The notes: a model not told the origin generated them from the sequence alone. Counted from the stretch's first letter, positions 34,003 to 43,320 are shown. The stretch is DNA of 64,000 bases from an uncultured Lachnospiraceae bacterium (GCA_947586255.1 CANPXP010000004.1:1-64000); one strand, 5' to 3'. Translations and numbers: made by a program.

Positions 34003-35706
34003 TTACTTTTTCGGCAAGACAAAAGAACTCTTTAATGAAACAATTCTGTTGAACACAGGCGCATCCGGCTTAGAATCCCTGCTGTCCACACAGAAGAAGC
34101 CCTGTCTGACAAACTGAAAACGATCGTAGGCCTTCGCGCCCTTTACGGAAGGCTCAATATAGCACTCGCCCATGACCGTCAGCGAGTTCGGATTCAGGTT
34201 CAGGCTGCCGTCCTCATTGTACACGCCCTTCTCCTCGTCGATGATATTCTCGTACAGGCGCACCTCAGCTCTGACGGCATCCGCGGCGGACACCCAGTGG
34301 ATGGTGCCCTTGACCTTGCGGCCGTCGGGGCTGTTGCCTCCTCTGGAGTCCGGGTCGTAGGTACAGTGCACCGTCGTCACCCTGCCGTCCGCATCCTTCT
34401 CGCAGCCTGTGCACTTCACGAAATAGGCGCCCATCAGACGCACCTCATTGCCGGGAAAGAGCCGGAAATATTTCTTCGGCGGCTCCTCCATGAAGTCCTC
34501 CCTGTCGATGTACAGCTCCCGCGAAAAAGGCACTTCCCTGCTGCCGAGCGACTCGTTCTCCGCGTTGTTGACAATCTCCAGCGTCTCCGTCCTGCCTTCC
34601 GGGTAATTGTCGATGACAAGTCTGACCGGATCGAGCACGGCCATGACGCGCGGGCACTTCATCTTGAGGTCTTCCCTGATACAGTACTCCAGCATGGCGT
34701 ATTCCGCGGAGGCGTTGGACTTGGACACGCCGCACAGATCCACAAACATCCGGATGGATTCCGGCGTAAAGCCCCGCCTTCTGAGCGCGGCGATGGACAC
34801 CAGTCTCGGATCGTCCCAGCCGTCCACAACGCCATCCTCCACCAGCTTTTTGATATATCTCTTGCCAGTGACTACATTGGTCAAATACATTTTGGCAAAC
34901 TCGATCTGCTTCGGCGGATGCGGGTATTCCAGCTCCTGCACCACCCAGTTGTAGAGCGGTCTGTGATCCTCGAACTCCAGCGTGCAGATAGAGTGCGTGA
35001 TGCCCTCGATGGCGTCCTCGATCGGGTGCGCGTAGTCGTACATCGGGTAGATGCACCACTTGTCGCCCGTGTTCTGATGGGAGAGATGCGCCACGCGGTA
35101 GATGATCGGGTCGCGCATATTGATGTTCGGCGACGTCATGTCAATCTTCGCGCGCAGGGTTTTCTCCCCGTCCGCATATTTGCCCTCCTTCATCTCCTCG
35201 AACAGCCGCAGGTTCTCCTCCACGCTCCTGTCGCGGTTCGGATCGTTCCTGCCCGGTTCGGTCAACGTGCCGCGGTACTCGCGCATCTGCTCCGCGGTCA
35301 GGTCGGACACGTACGCCTTGCCCTTTCTGATCAGCTTCAGCGCGCCCTCGTACATCTGGTCGAAATAGTTGGACGCGAAGAAAAGCCTGTCCTCATAGTC
35401 CGCGCCGAGCCACTTGACGTCCTCCTCGATGGCTTCCACGAACTCGCTTTTCTCCTTCGTCGGATTCGTGTCGTCGAAGCGGAGATTGAATTTGCCGCCG
35501 TACTGCTTCGCCAGCCCCGCGTTTAAGAGGATGCTCTTGGCATGTCCGATATGCAGATAGCCGTTGGGCTCGGGCGGAAATCTCGTGTTGACGGTATCGT
35601 AGACGCCCTCCGCCAGATCCCGGTCGATGATCTGCTCGATAAAGTTCCTCGAAACGGTTTCCTTTGTCTCATTTTCTTCCGTTGTAATCCTGTCGTTCTC
35701 GCTCAT
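34003..35706 (-). CDS. glnS: Glutamine--tRNA ligase
   Basis: This 567-residue class I synthetase charges tRNA-Gln. The HIGH motif region is [18 protein letters not shown] near residue 47, and [10 protein letters not shown] follows. The helical domain has [20 protein letters not shown]. The position of the KMSKS loop reads VVTGKRYI, where E. coli GlnRS has VMSKRKL, so only the GKR core lysine is kept. The two C-terminal anticodon-binding barrels ([40 protein letters not shown]) are present. Length is normal. Most Firmicutes instead use GatCAB, so GlnRS here is of interest. Confidence 0.95.
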   Translation of the reverse strand: MSENDRITTEENETKETVSRNFIEQIIDRDLAEGVYDTVNTRFPPEPNGYLHIGHAKSILLNAGLAKQYGGKFNLRFDDTNPTKEKSEFVEAIEEDVKWLGADYEDRLFFASNYFDQMYEGALKLIRKGKAYVSDLTAEQMREYRGTLTEPGRNDPNRDRSVEENLRLFEEMKEGKYADGEKTLRAKIDMTSPNINMRDPIIYRVAHLSHQNTGDKWCIYPMYDYAHPIEDAIEGITHSICTLEFEDHRPLYNWVVQELEYPHPPKQIEFAKMYLTNVVTGKRYIKKLVEDGVVDGWDDPRLVSIAALRRRGFTPESIRMFVDLCGVSKSNASAEYAMLEYCIREDLKMKCPRVMAVLDPVRLVIDNYPEGRTETLEIVNNAENESLGSREVPFSRELYIDREDFMEEPPKKYFRLFPGNEVRLMGAYFVKCTGCEKDADGRVTTVHCTYDPDSRGGNSPDGRKVKGTIHWVSAADAVRAEVRLYENIIDEEKGVYNEDGSLNLNPNSLTVMGECYIEPSVKGAKAYDRFQFVRQGFFCVDSRDSKPDAPVFNRIVSLKSSFVLPKK

Positions 35707-35794
35707 AGTCGTATGCTCCCCGGAACAAAGTTCCTGTTTCTTTATTATTTCTATATATTATCATAGAGGAATCAAAATAAAAAGCCCCAATTCA

Positions 35795-37333
35795 TTATGC
35801 CGGCGTGTATGTCTCGAAGAAAATCTCCCGCTCCACCACGTAGATATCGTGTCTGTCGTCGCAGCGCACCGCCAGAAAATCTCCCTTCCTGCCAAGCATG
35901 TACTTCTCCTCGTCCCACGCGGTAAATACTTTGACTCTTTCGGTCAACTCCTTGGCGTGTATGTGTGAGCCGCCCTTCGCGATACAGCTTCCGGCATGCG
36001 CCGCCAGCTTCATGACTTCTCCGGTCGCCCGGTTGTGGATCATGGGCTCGTACACGCCGCTCTTCCCTCTCGGCCGGGCTCCGCTCAGACGGTACGGCTC
36101 TCCGGTGACGGTGTAGTTTTTCTCGAAATTTTCCCTGTGGTTGGGGTAGACCTCTCCCCTGATACCGATCATGATGATCAGATCCTCTTCCACCGTCATG
36201 TCCACGTCCCCCTCCAGCGTCCGGACTGTCACCGGCGTGCCGATGGGAAGGATGTGAGCCGCCTCCACATAACCGGCGTGCACGGGCTTCTTCCGGTAGC
36301 GCCGCATGTCGGACAGATCGATCTCGTACTCCCCGGCATAGATAATCCTGCAGTTGTCAAAGTAATCGTTCAGGCGCTGGCTGAAAAAAGCCTCGGAGTG
36401 CAGCGTCGGATAGACGTTCTCGTACAGCGCCCTGTTGATAAAGCCGCCTGCCTTCTCCCTGTGCCCGCCGCCGGAGCCGATCCCCTCCGCCAGGAATGAG
36501 GCGAGCTCGTTCGCCTGTACCTCCCTGATGCAGCTTCTGACAGAGAATTTATAGCCGTCCCCGATCTCATTGTAGACGACGCAGCTGTCCACCTCCGCCA
36601 CCTGAATCAGGAAATCGCTGATCAGGCCGAGGATATTCGGATCGCAGGGCTGCGACCGGATGATCGCATAGCGGTAATCGTCGTTGTAGATATAGCGTAT
36701 CATCGCCACGCCCGCAATCTCCATCTCCTGCAGCGACAGGTTGGAATTGCGAAAAAGCGTGATCAGCGATTTCTCACAGGGCAGGGCGTCCCGCATATCC
36801 ATATCCAGCGGGTCAAAGATCTCCGAGAACTGATTCGTGTCCGTGTACAGGCCGTAATAGAGCGCCGTCCCCACCTTGCTGTCCTCTATCCTGCAGCCGC
36901 TGTCCCGCAGCATACTCCACACGAGCGTGGAGCAGCTGCCAAGATGCGGGTCGATCTCGCTCAGCGCCACATCGGTAATCTCTGTCTGGTGATGGTCTAT
37001 GATCGCCACGTTCCTGGCCGGCAGTCTGGTCACATTGCCCGCGCCGTACTGACAGTCCACGGTGATCAGAAGTTCCGCCGCCGCGGACGCCGCCTGCAGC
37101 TGCGCCTCGCCTTTCTCCTCCACATGCTCGATGGGTATGTGCAGCTTCTCCACCATCAGCAGCAGATTGGGCTTCTGAATCCTGTTTCTGCCCGCGTACA
37201 CCAGCCGCACCTGCTTCCCCCGATTCTGAAAATACCAGTACAGCGCAAATCCCGAAGCGATGGCGTCCGCGTCGGGATTGTCATGACACTGGATCGTGAT
37301 GGAATCATATTGCAGCAGTTCCTCTAATCGCAT
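35795..37333 (-). CDS. DHH/DHHA1 phosphoesterase with a C-terminal extension
   Basis: This 512-residue protein has the DHH domain: CHDNPDADAIASGFALYWYF, ITVDCQYGAGN, VAIIDHHQTEIT (the DHH motif), and GLYTDTNQFSEIFDP. DHHA1 contains GIGSGGGHREKAGGF. These are the motifs of NrnA-type exonucleases or c-di-nucleotide phosphodiesterases. From about residue 325 a further ~185 residues have no family I recognise (MRRYRKKPVHAGYVEAAHIL, MIGIRGEVYPNHRENFEKNY). That makes the protein longer than the ~320 residues of NrnA. The extension could be a nucleic-acid or ligand-binding domain. Confidence 0.9.
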   Translation of the reverse strand: MRLEELLQYDSITIQCHDNPDADAIASGFALYWYFQNRGKQVRLVYAGRNRIQKPNLLLMVEKLHIPIEHVEEKGEAQLQAASAAAELLITVDCQYGAGNVTRLPARNVAIIDHHQTEITDVALSEIDPHLGSCSTLVWSMLRDSGCRIEDSKVGTALYYGLYTDTNQFSEIFDPLDMDMRDALPCEKSLITLFRNSNLSLQEMEIAGVAMIRYIYNDDYRYAIIRSQPCDPNILGLISDFLIQVAEVDSCVVYNEIGDGYKFSVRSCIREVQANELASFLAEGIGSGGGHREKAGGFINRALYENVYPTLHSEAFFSQRLNDYFDNCRIIYAGEYEIDLSDMRRYRKKPVHAGYVEAAHILPIGTPVTVRTLEGDVDMTVEEDLIIMIGIRGEVYPNHRENFEKNYTVTGEPYRLSGARPRGKSGVYEPMIHNRATGEVMKLAAHAGSCIAKGGSHIHAKELTERVKVFTAWDEEKYMLGRKGDFLAVRCDDRHDIYVVEREIFFETYTPA

Positions 37334-37394
37334 AGCGTTTCTCCTGTCGTCTGTACTCGCGTTTCCCGCCTCACGCCGTCATCCGCCGTGGGGC

Positions 37395-38072
37395 TCAGCC
37401 ACGCCGCGGCGTCCCGCCCTGGGTCACGCCGAATTTTTCCCGCATGGCGAGAAGCCTGTCAATCTGTTCATCGGGCAGCCGGTTCTGCGCGCCGAGCAGC
37501 CTGTCGGTGATCAGCAGAATCTTCGCGTAATGCTCCATGGACTCCAGCCTGTAATACGCCTCATACGGCTCTTCGGCCCAGGTCACCGCACCGTGGTTGC
37601 CAAGCAGAACGCCGTTGTGGGTGTGGCAGTAGGGCGCGATCGCCTCCGGCACCGCCTCCGTCCCCAGCTCCGCATAGGGAGCCACCGGCACGTCGCCCAG
37701 CGTGATAACCGCCTCGGCGAGAATCGGGCTGTCCAGCGGGATTCCCGCCACCGCAAAACTGGTGCAGATCGGCGGGTGGGCATGGCAGACGCTTCGAAGC
37801 GCGCCGTTCTCCCGATAAGCCCGCAGATGCATCTTCAGCTCGGAGGAAGGTCTGTACGTCCCCTCCAGCACATTGCCGTCCAGGTCCACTTTGACAAGCA
37901 TCTTTTTCTTCATATAACCCTTGGAGACGCCCGTGGGAGTCGCCCAGACCTCGCTGTCGCCGACCCGCACGGAAATATTGCCGTCATTGGCCGCCACGAA
38001 GCCGCGCACATACATGCGCTGCCCGATATCGATAATGGCCTTCTTCGCGGCCTTGTCGTCCATGTAATTCAT
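37395..38072 (-). CDS. Class II aldolase, probably 5-deoxyribulose- or methylthioribulose-1-phosphate aldolase
   Basis: This 225-residue L-fuculose-phosphate-aldolase-like protein has ANDGNISVRVGDSEVWATPT, the catalytic Glu in PSSELKMHLRAY, the zinc His pair in VCHAHPP, and a later zinc His in LLGNHGAVTW. It lies 108 nt downstream of mtnA. In other bacteria such a pair carries out the DHAP shunt: MtnA isomerises the 1-phosphate and the aldolase cleaves it to DHAP and an aldehyde. No mtnK or phosphorylase is beside it. Fuculose-1-phosphate aldolase is the alternative. The ATG at 38072 has AAGGAG upstream. Confidence 0.85.
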   Translation of the reverse strand: MNYMDDKAAKKAIIDIGQRMYVRGFVAANDGNISVRVGDSEVWATPTGVSKGYMKKKMLVKVDLDGNVLEGTYRPSSELKMHLRAYRENGALRSVCHAHPPICTSFAVAGIPLDSPILAEAVITLGDVPVAPYAELGTEAVPEAIAPYCHTHNGVLLGNHGAVTWAEEPYEAYYRLESMEHYAKILLITDRLLGAQNRLPDEQIDRLLAMREKFGVTQGGTPRRG

Positions 38073-38179
38073 AGGTGCTCCTTCTATGACATATATTGCT
38101 CGCCCGCACGGATGCTGCAAAATCATCGCCGGTCACCCGCTTACGTTTTTACAGCATCCGCACAGGGAATAAGCATGTT

Positions 38180-39271
38180 CTACCGATTCTGCAACGCACC
38201 AAACAGCTCCTGAAACGCCGCCGTATAGGGCGGGCGCAGCACGCCGTGTTCGGTCACGATGGCGGTAATCAGCTCGTTGTCCGTGACGTCGAAGGCCGGG
38301 TTAAAAACTTTCACCCCCGCGGGCGCCATCGGCTTCTCATACCACATGTCCGTCACCTCCCCGGCGGGCCTCTCCTCAATCACGATGTCCGAACCCGTGG
38401 GCGTATCCATATCGATCGTCGAAGTCGGCGCGCACACATAAAAAGGAACGTTGTAGCGCTTCGCCACCGCCGCCACCACGGAGGTGCCGATCTTGTTCGC
38501 CACATCACCGTTAGCCGCTACCCGGTCGCAGCCCACGAACACCGCGTTGATCCAGCCGTTGCGCATGACCGTGGCGCACATATTGTCGCAGATTAGCGTC
38601 ACATCCACGCCCGACGACTGCAGCTCGTAGGCTGTCAGGCGGGCTCCCTGCAGAAGCGGCCTCGTCTCATCCGCAAAGACGCGAAAGTGATAACCGCGCT
38701 CCTGCCCCAGATAGATCGGCGCCGTGGCAGTGCTGTACTTACAGGCGGCCAGCTGCCCCGCGTTGCAGTGCGTGAGAATCCCGTCGCCCGGCTTGACAAG
38801 CGACAGCCCGTATTCTCCGATGGCCCTGCACACGCGGATATCCTCCTCCTTCATGGCGACCGCCGTCTCCCGCAGCCTGCGCTTGATCTCTTCCACCGGC
38901 CGCGTCCGGTTCTCCTCGCAGACCCGCTCCATTCTGTTGAGCGCCCAGGAGAGATTGACCGCCGTGGGTCTGGCGGAATTCAGATAATCCTTATGTTCCC
39001 GGAACTTTCGATAAAAAGTATCATAGTCCTCCGCATCGATTCCCTTCGCCAGCAGATAGATGCCGAAGGCCGCCGCCACTCCGATGGCCGGCGCGCCCCG
39101 CACTTTGAGCAGATAAATCGCCTCCCAGATCTCCTGCGCGGTGTGCAGGCGAAGCAGCGTCGTCTCCGCGGGCAGCTTCGTCTGGTCGATCACCACCAGC
39201 GCGCTGTCCGCATCGTCCAGCGCCACCGTCTCATAGTCCATGATATTTTTATTCTGCATCGTGCCGTCCAT
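38180..39271 (-). CDS. mtnA: S-methyl-5-thioribose-1-phosphate isomerase
   Basis: This 363-residue protein turns 5-(methylthio)ribose-1-phosphate, or the 5-deoxy analogue, into the ribulose-1-phosphate. MtnA signatures are [17 protein letters not shown] near residue 50, the catalytic Cys in [11 protein letters not shown], the catalytic Asp in [19 protein letters not shown], and a conserved [13 protein letters not shown] at the end. It is in the eIF2B-alpha-like fold. The start is the ATG at 39271 (GGAGA upstream). With the aldolase gene downstream it suggests disposal of 5'-deoxyadenosine or methylthioadenosine, by-products of radical-SAM and polyamine reactions. Confidence 0.94.
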   Translation of the reverse strand: MDGTMQNKNIMDYETVALDDADSALVVIDQTKLPAETTLLRLHTAQEIWEAIYLLKVRGAPAIGVAAAFGIYLLAKGIDAEDYDTFYRKFREHKDYLNSARPTAVNLSWALNRMERVCEENRTRPVEEIKRRLRETAVAMKEEDIRVCRAIGEYGLSLVKPGDGILTHCNAGQLAACKYSTATAPIYLGQERGYHFRVFADETRPLLQGARLTAYELQSSGVDVTLICDNMCATVMRNGWINAVFVGCDRVAANGDVANKIGTSVVAAVAKRYNVPFYVCAPTSTIDMDTPTGSDIVIEERPAGEVTDMWYEKPMAPAGVKVFNPAFDVTDNELITAIVTEHGVLRPPYTAAFQELFGALQNR

Positions 39272-39350
39272 AAATGTCTCCTGTGTCCGAAATACTGGCT
39301 TTATTATACGCACTGCGGTTCATTTTCGCAAGTGTGATCAGGATTCTCAC

Positions 39351-39382
39351 AAAACAAAAACAGCCGGGATTCTTCCCGACCG
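39351..39382 (-). terminator. Intrinsic terminator after the zinc-ribbon gene
   Basis: On the minus strand a stem of 9-10 bp with G-U pairs and a short loop is followed by TTTTTGTTTT. It ends the TM2-SPFH-zinc-ribbon unit before mtnA. Confidence 0.6.
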
Positions 39383-39427
39383 CTTTTGTCATCACTGTTT
39401 CCGGCGTTGCTTGATATCCGCTCCAAA

Positions 39428-40174
39428 CTACTGAGAAACCGCCAGCAGCTTCCTGCTCACCCTGGAAGAAACTTCCGCATAATAGGCCAATTCCGCCGCA
39501 TTCATGTCCGCACTCTCCCATTTGGAAAAATCATCGACAAACTGCGCATATTTGCTCACGTAATTGGTGTAGTCGAGAAGAAGCGCCGTATCGCCCGGAT
39601 TGGCCTTATATTTCTCCATAAAGGCAATGTACTCGTCCATGAATGCTTCGTAGCTGTCCATGGCCGCCTTGAAATCAGGATCGATCGCGCTGTCGTCCTC
39701 CTGCGCCTGCTCCGGCTCCGCTTCCGTCTCCTCTGCTTTCGGTTCCTCCTCCGCTTCTGCGGCGGCGTCCTGTTCCGGTGGTTCCGCGGAAGAACTGTCT
39801 TTCGTCTCTGCCTCCGCTTCCTCCTTCGCGGAAGAATTCGCTTTCTCTTTCTCCTTCTCCTCCGTCTCTTCCATCTCCTCGACGGCGTTCTGCTTCCGGG
39901 CTACCACAGAAGGACTTTCCGCGGGTTCCCACGAGTCTTCCGTCTGGACGGTCATAAGCGCATCAGACTCCTTATCCGCCCGCTCGCTCTTTTCATCCCG
40001 GTTGCCGACTGAACTGATCACGCCGGCGACAACAATCACCGCCAGAATGATAAACCACGCCCTCTTGTAAAAAGGTTTCTTGTTTTTGGCGCCGCAGGCG
40101 GGACAGAGCTTTGCGCTTGCCGCCATGGGCGTGCCACAGTTTCTGCACATCACCATTTTCGGATTTTTAGCCAT
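39428..40174 (-). CDS. Zinc-ribbon membrane protein with an acidic linker and a C-terminal DUF6591-like domain
   Basis: This 248-residue protein begins with a zinc ribbon (MCRNCGTPMAASAKLCPACG). One membrane helix follows (AWFIILAVIVVAGVISSVG). Residues 70-165 are a Glu/Ala-rich low-complexity linker. The last ~80 residues (FKAAMDSYEAFMDEYIAFME, KYKANPGDTALLLDYTNYVS) match a small helical domain found in clostridial proteins called DUF6591. The ribbon would be inside and the helical domain outside the cell. GAGGAAG precedes the ATG. It closes a three-gene unit with the SPFH and TM2 genes. Confidence 0.75.
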   Translation of the reverse strand: MAKNPKMVMCRNCGTPMAASAKLCPACGAKNKKPFYKRAWFIILAVIVVAGVISSVGNRDEKSERADKESDALMTVQTEDSWEPAESPSVVARKQNAVEEMEETEEKEKEKANSSAKEEAEAETKDSSSAEPPEQDAAAEAEEEPKAEETEAEPEQAQEDDSAIDPDFKAAMDSYEAFMDEYIAFMEKYKANPGDTALLLDYTNYVSKYAQFVDDFSKWESADMNAAELAYYAEVSSRVSRKLLAVSQ

Positions 40175-40201
40175 TTTTTCTTCCTCTCTTTCCCTTTGTA
40201 T

Positions 40202-41185
40202 TTATTTTCCCAAAATCCGCTGCTTCTCGGAATCAAATTCTTCCTTTGTCAGAATACCCTCATCCAGCAGAGCCTTCAGTTCCCTCAGCTGCTCCGCCTT
40301 GCTTTTGGATACCGCCTCATCCGAAGCGGAGATACTCTGCATATTCTGCACCATGGTATTTCCCAGCGCCAGGCCGGCTCCCAGGCCTGCCAGACCGCCA
40401 TCCTGCCTCGAGGCGTCCCGCATGGCGCGCGCCGCCTGATACTGCATGAAGGCGTCCATATCCTGCCTGGCCATACCGATGCCGGACTGCTCGTCGAGCA
40501 GCTTTTCCACCTCCGCCGGAAGAGAAATATTCTCGATGATGATGTCGCTGAACCGAATACCGATCGCCTCGGTCTGCACATTCAGTTTTTCCTGCATCGC
40601 TCCCGACAGCTTTCCGTACTCGGCAGCCAGTTCCAGAACCGGCGCTGCCGTCTCGCCGAGCGCCGTCGTGAAAGCCTCCGTGACCATCGAGGAAAGATAG
40701 GCGACAATGTCATAAGTCATCACAATCCCCTTGGTTCCGAAGATTTCCCGCATGAAGACCGCCACATCGACGATGCGGAACGCAAATTTGCCAAACGCCC
40801 GGACACGCACCATGTTGAGGGTGCTGTCACGCTTCATGACAGGATTTTTGGTCGCCCACGGATTGTCCACAAACTGCCTTGTACTCACAAAATACAGGTC
40901 GGCGATCACCGGCGACACGAACAGGTACGGGAATGCCTGCAGGGTGGAGAGTACCGGCATATTTTCCGTCTTTAACGAGTATGTACCCGGCGGCAGGATA
41001 TCGGCGAGCTGCCCTCCTTTCAGAAAAACCGCGCATTGACTTTCCCGCACAATCACCTTCGAGCCCTGCTTCAGTTCGTTATTTCCGCTCTCCCTCCGGA
41101 ACTTCGCGACAAGCAGCTTGTTGCTGTCGTCCTCATATTCAATGACGTCAAGGAACTGATCCTTTACAATATCGATAAAACCCAT
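40202..41185 (-). CDS. SPFH-domain protein with a C-terminal SHOCT-like tail
   Basis: This 327-residue protein has an SPFH (stomatin/prohibitin-like) domain of the YdjI type: MGFIDIVKDQFLDVIEYEDD, SKVIVRESQCAVFLKGGQLA, PGTYSLKTENMPVLS, and the long helix around MTYDIVAYLSSMVTEAF. A flexible Gly/Ala part follows. The end (LRELKALLDEGILTKEEFDS) is a SHOCT-like motif. YdjI-type proteins gather at the membrane and are linked to envelope stress in Bacillus. The start at 41185 has AAGGAG upstream. It lies between the TM2 and zinc-ribbon genes. Confidence 0.85.
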   Translation of the reverse strand: MGFIDIVKDQFLDVIEYEDDSNKLLVAKFRRESGNNELKQGSKVIVRESQCAVFLKGGQLADILPPGTYSLKTENMPVLSTLQAFPYLFVSPVIADLYFVSTRQFVDNPWATKNPVMKRDSTLNMVRVRAFGKFAFRIVDVAVFMREIFGTKGIVMTYDIVAYLSSMVTEAFTTALGETAAPVLELAAEYGKLSGAMQEKLNVQTEAIGIRFSDIIIENISLPAEVEKLLDEQSGIGMARQDMDAFMQYQAARAMRDASRQDGGLAGLGAGLALGNTMVQNMQSISASDEAVSKSKAEQLRELKALLDEGILTKEEFDSEKQRILGK

Positions 41186-41196
41186 GCCACACTCCT

Positions 41197-41625
41197 TCAC
41201 TGCCGCAGCGGCAGACCGAATTCATCCTGAAAATTTCCCGATAAAATCAAAATAATGTCAATGAGCCAGCCCAACCCGAACAGACCCAGCGTGCACAGAT
41301 AGACAATGCCCATTCCGATCTTGCCCACATAAAACTTGTGTGCTCCCAAACCACCCAAAAATATGCACAGAAGCAGCGCGACGCTCTTGCTCTTCCGGCT
41401 GACGCCGGGCGTGATCCCCGTCTGGTTGAACGGCGGTATGCCGAAAGCGGCCTGAGGCTGCATCTGCACAGGCAGCGGTGTCTGCTGCATCTGCTGCGGC
41501 TGCATCTGCACCGGAATGGTACTTCCATTGACTGTCATGTCGGGCGCCTTCTTTTCAGTGTACCCGCAGTAGCTGCAGGTATCCGCCTCCATCGGCGCCC
41601 CGCAGATCGGACATTTGATTTCCAT
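41197..41625 (-). CDS. TM2-domain membrane protein with an N-terminal zinc ribbon
   Basis: This 142-residue protein starts with a zinc ribbon (CPICGAPMEADTCSYCGY). Residues 35-70 are a Gln/Pro/Met-rich linker. The TM2 domain has two membrane helices: KSVALLLCIFLGGLGAHKFY, then VGKIGMGIVYLCTLGLFGLG and WLIDIILIL. TM2 proteins are small membrane-associated proteins of unclear role. It is the first gene of a three-gene unit; the stop and the next start are 11 nt apart. An AAGGG site precedes the ATG. Confidence 0.85.
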   Translation of the reverse strand: MEIKCPICGAPMEADTCSYCGYTEKKAPDMTVNGSTIPVQMQPQQMQQTPLPVQMQPQAAFGIPPFNQTGITPGVSRKSKSVALLLCIFLGGLGAHKFYVGKIGMGIVYLCTLGLFGLGWLIDIILILSGNFQDEFGLPLRQ

Positions 41626-41702
41626 AATTTTCCCTTCTCTCTGTCATTCTTCATAAAAGTTATATGCTAAAAATTACTGTATTCACGGTATTTAGCAATC
41701 TC

Positions 41703-42995
41703 TTATTTTAAACCGTCCTCAATGTCATCTGCAGCATAACTCTTTCCTGCAATATTAATTGCTAAATTCTCATCGCAGCCCGAAAAAACGCCTTCTCCTA
41801 TTTCAATATTCCCATTTCCAATGTCAACTGTTTTCAACACTTCACAGTATTGAAACGCCCAGTCATCAATTTTAATCTCATTATCCGACTTTGCATTTGG
41901 ACATATTGTAACGCTCGCAAGATCTTCACAATTATAAAAAGCATATTCACCCATGGTGACTGAATCACAGTCAATCGTTATCTCTTCTAAATCCTCACAA
42001 CTTGAAAACACACTTTCTCCCATAATAACTTCAGAGCCGGTAATCGTTAAGCTGATATATGACCCATACTGAAAAGCATAATCGTCAAAAATCAAGGAAC
42101 AATCAGTCATTTCAACTATCGCCGAATCACCGCAGCTGTAGAAAGCGTATTCTCCCGTCTCCAATGTACTGTCAGAGAATATGATCGATGTAAGGCCTTC
42201 ACAGAACGAGAAGACGCTTTCTTCTATCTCCAATTCGCAATCGCTGATTGTAATACTTACGATATCTCCATACTCAAAAGCGCATTTGCCAATTGTTCCG
42301 GTGCAACCTTCAATTATCACATCCGCGTCTTTACCGCAACTATAAAAAGCGTAGTCATCTGCCTGAATATCACAATCAATAATTGAAATTGCATTCAAGT
42401 CTTCACAAGATGAAAATGCGTTTTCCTTTATTATGGGTGTACCGCCAATGATAGCCAAGGTTGTAAACTCACTATACTGAAAAGCGCCTTTGCCAATTTC
42501 ATAATTGTAATTTGCCAACGTAATGCTTTCAACATCTTCCAATGAATCCAAGGCATATTCGTCGATCAAGGTAACCGTGTCGCCTTCCGGACTTTTCGTA
42601 GGAATGACAATATCCGTGTCTTTACATGTGCCTATTCCAACGATAGTACATGTACCGTCTCCATTGCTTTCATATTCAAAACCTTCAGACGGTTCCAAAT
42701 CAGTTGCGATAATCTGACTGGGTCGATCGTTCTTGGATTTTAAGCCGTCAGCCGCCGTCTCTTCCTGCTCCGTATTGTTTGCTTCTCCAACCGTTTCAGT
42801 TACAGAATCATTCTGATTCTTATTCTCATTCTCGCTTTCATCCTCATTCTTGTCCTCATTCTCGATATTCGACAGACTGCTTTCACGATCTGCCCCATCC
42901 GTACTGGCGGCTTCTTTGCCTCCACAGCCTGTGCAGCATATCAAAATACACATGATAAGACATAATAAGCCGAAATGTTTCCTTGCTTTATACAT
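41703..42995 (-). CDS. Leucine-rich-repeat (BspA-like) lipoprotein
   Basis: This 430-residue secreted protein has a lipoprotein signal (FGLLCLIMCILICCTGCGG) with the lipid Cys in the CTGCGG box. An acidic Glu/Asn/Asp-rich stretch follows to about residue 90. From about 105 there are ten or more copies of a ~23-residue BspA-type repeat, alternating AFYSC and AFQY or VFSSCEDL consensus pieces. Such repeats mediate adhesion or binding to host or other cells. It is AT-richer than the surroundings, which suggests transfer. GGAGG precedes the ATG. A MerR-type promoter element lies 130 nt upstream. Confidence 0.9.
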   Translation of the reverse strand: MYKARKHFGLLCLIMCILICCTGCGGKEAASTDGADRESSLSNIENEDKNEDESENENKNQNDSVTETVGEANNTEQEETAADGLKSKNDRPSQIIATDLEPSEGFEYESNGDGTCTIVGIGTCKDTDIVIPTKSPEGDTVTLIDEYALDSLEDVESITLANYNYEIGKGAFQYSEFTTLAIIGGTPIIKENAFSSCEDLNAISIIDCDIQADDYAFYSCGKDADVIIEGCTGTIGKCAFEYGDIVSITISDCELEIEESVFSFCEGLTSIIFSDSTLETGEYAFYSCGDSAIVEMTDCSLIFDDYAFQYGSYISLTITGSEVIMGESVFSSCEDLEEITIDCDSVTMGEYAFYNCEDLASVTICPNAKSDNEIKIDDWAFQYCEVLKTVDIGNGNIEIGEGVFSGCDENLAINIAGKSYAADDIEDGLK

Positions 42996-43062
42996 AGATA
43001 ATTCCTCCGTATCGCTTCACTTCTGATTATTTGTAGTCATCCATGCCCAACGCTTGGGGCAA

Positions 43063-43101
43063 TCACTGCACTATTTCACCTCTCTCTCGTTTTTGGTACA
43101 T
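43063..43101 (-). CDS. Possible 12-residue leader peptide before the lipoprotein gene
   Basis: An ATG at 43101 with AAGGAG 4 nt upstream opens a 12-codon frame ending at 43063 (MYQKRERGEIVQ). It lies between the MerR-type promoter and the lipoprotein gene, and a perfect small hairpin (CCCAA/TTGGG, 43046-43058) follows it. This could be a leader peptide, the remnant of a lost gene, or chance. Confidence 0.25.
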   Translation of the reverse strand: MYQKRERGEIVQ

Positions 43102-43124
43102 CCTTCTCCTTATCACCGTAAAAT

Positions 43125-43144
43125 TGCACCTTACGTGCAGTCAA
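43125..43144 (-). promoter_or_regulatory. MerR-type operator and -35 upstream of the lipoprotein gene
   Basis: On the minus strand a -35 TTGACT (43139-43144) is followed at once by the inverted repeat TGCAC-n5-GTGCA (43125-43139). The same arrangement with 27 near-identical bases occurs in front of the MerR gene at 44777-44796. A dyad inside a long spacer is the hallmark of MerR-controlled promoters. Confidence 0.55.
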
Positions 43145-43154
43145 CTATTTTTTT

Positions 43155-43282
43155 CTATTAAGCGTCAGTTTGAAGAATTGAGTATCATCAAGAAAACTCT
43201 CAAGGAATCTGCTAATAATGTGGAAAAAGATAAACAAGGACTGTTAGAAAAAGCTAACGATGAAGCAAAAGATTTGTTTTAG
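43155..43282 (+). pseudogene. Remnant of a coiled-coil protein gene
   Basis: The plus strand has about 42 codons reading IKRQFEELSIIKKTLKESAN, then NVEKDKQGLLEKANDEAKDL, ending in TAG at 43280-43282. It looks like the C-terminal coiled coil of a larger protein whose front part is replaced here by the MerR-type promoter element. No start codon or ribosome site fits. It is probably a leftover from a rearrangement. Confidence 0.35.
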
Positions 43283-43288
43283 CTGTAA

Positions 43289-43320
43289 CAAGGCGGCACA
43301 TGTATCCATGCGCCGCCTTG
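43289..43320. other. Strong hairpin between the remnant and the nuclease gene
   Basis: A long inverted repeat (outer arm CAAGGCGGC at 43289-43297 with GCCGCCTTG at 43312-43320, inner CATG/CATG) closes a small loop. No T run follows on either strand. It may be the old terminator of the remnant gene. Confidence 0.5.

Noticed and set aside
34297..35526. A 409-codon plus-strand frame opposite glnS
   Set aside because: Antisense to a complete synthetase and no protein-family signature.
43043..43154. The front half of a 79-codon plus-strand frame before the nuclease gene
   Set aside because: It reads through the MerR-type promoter element, so only the last ~42 codons look like real former coding sequence.
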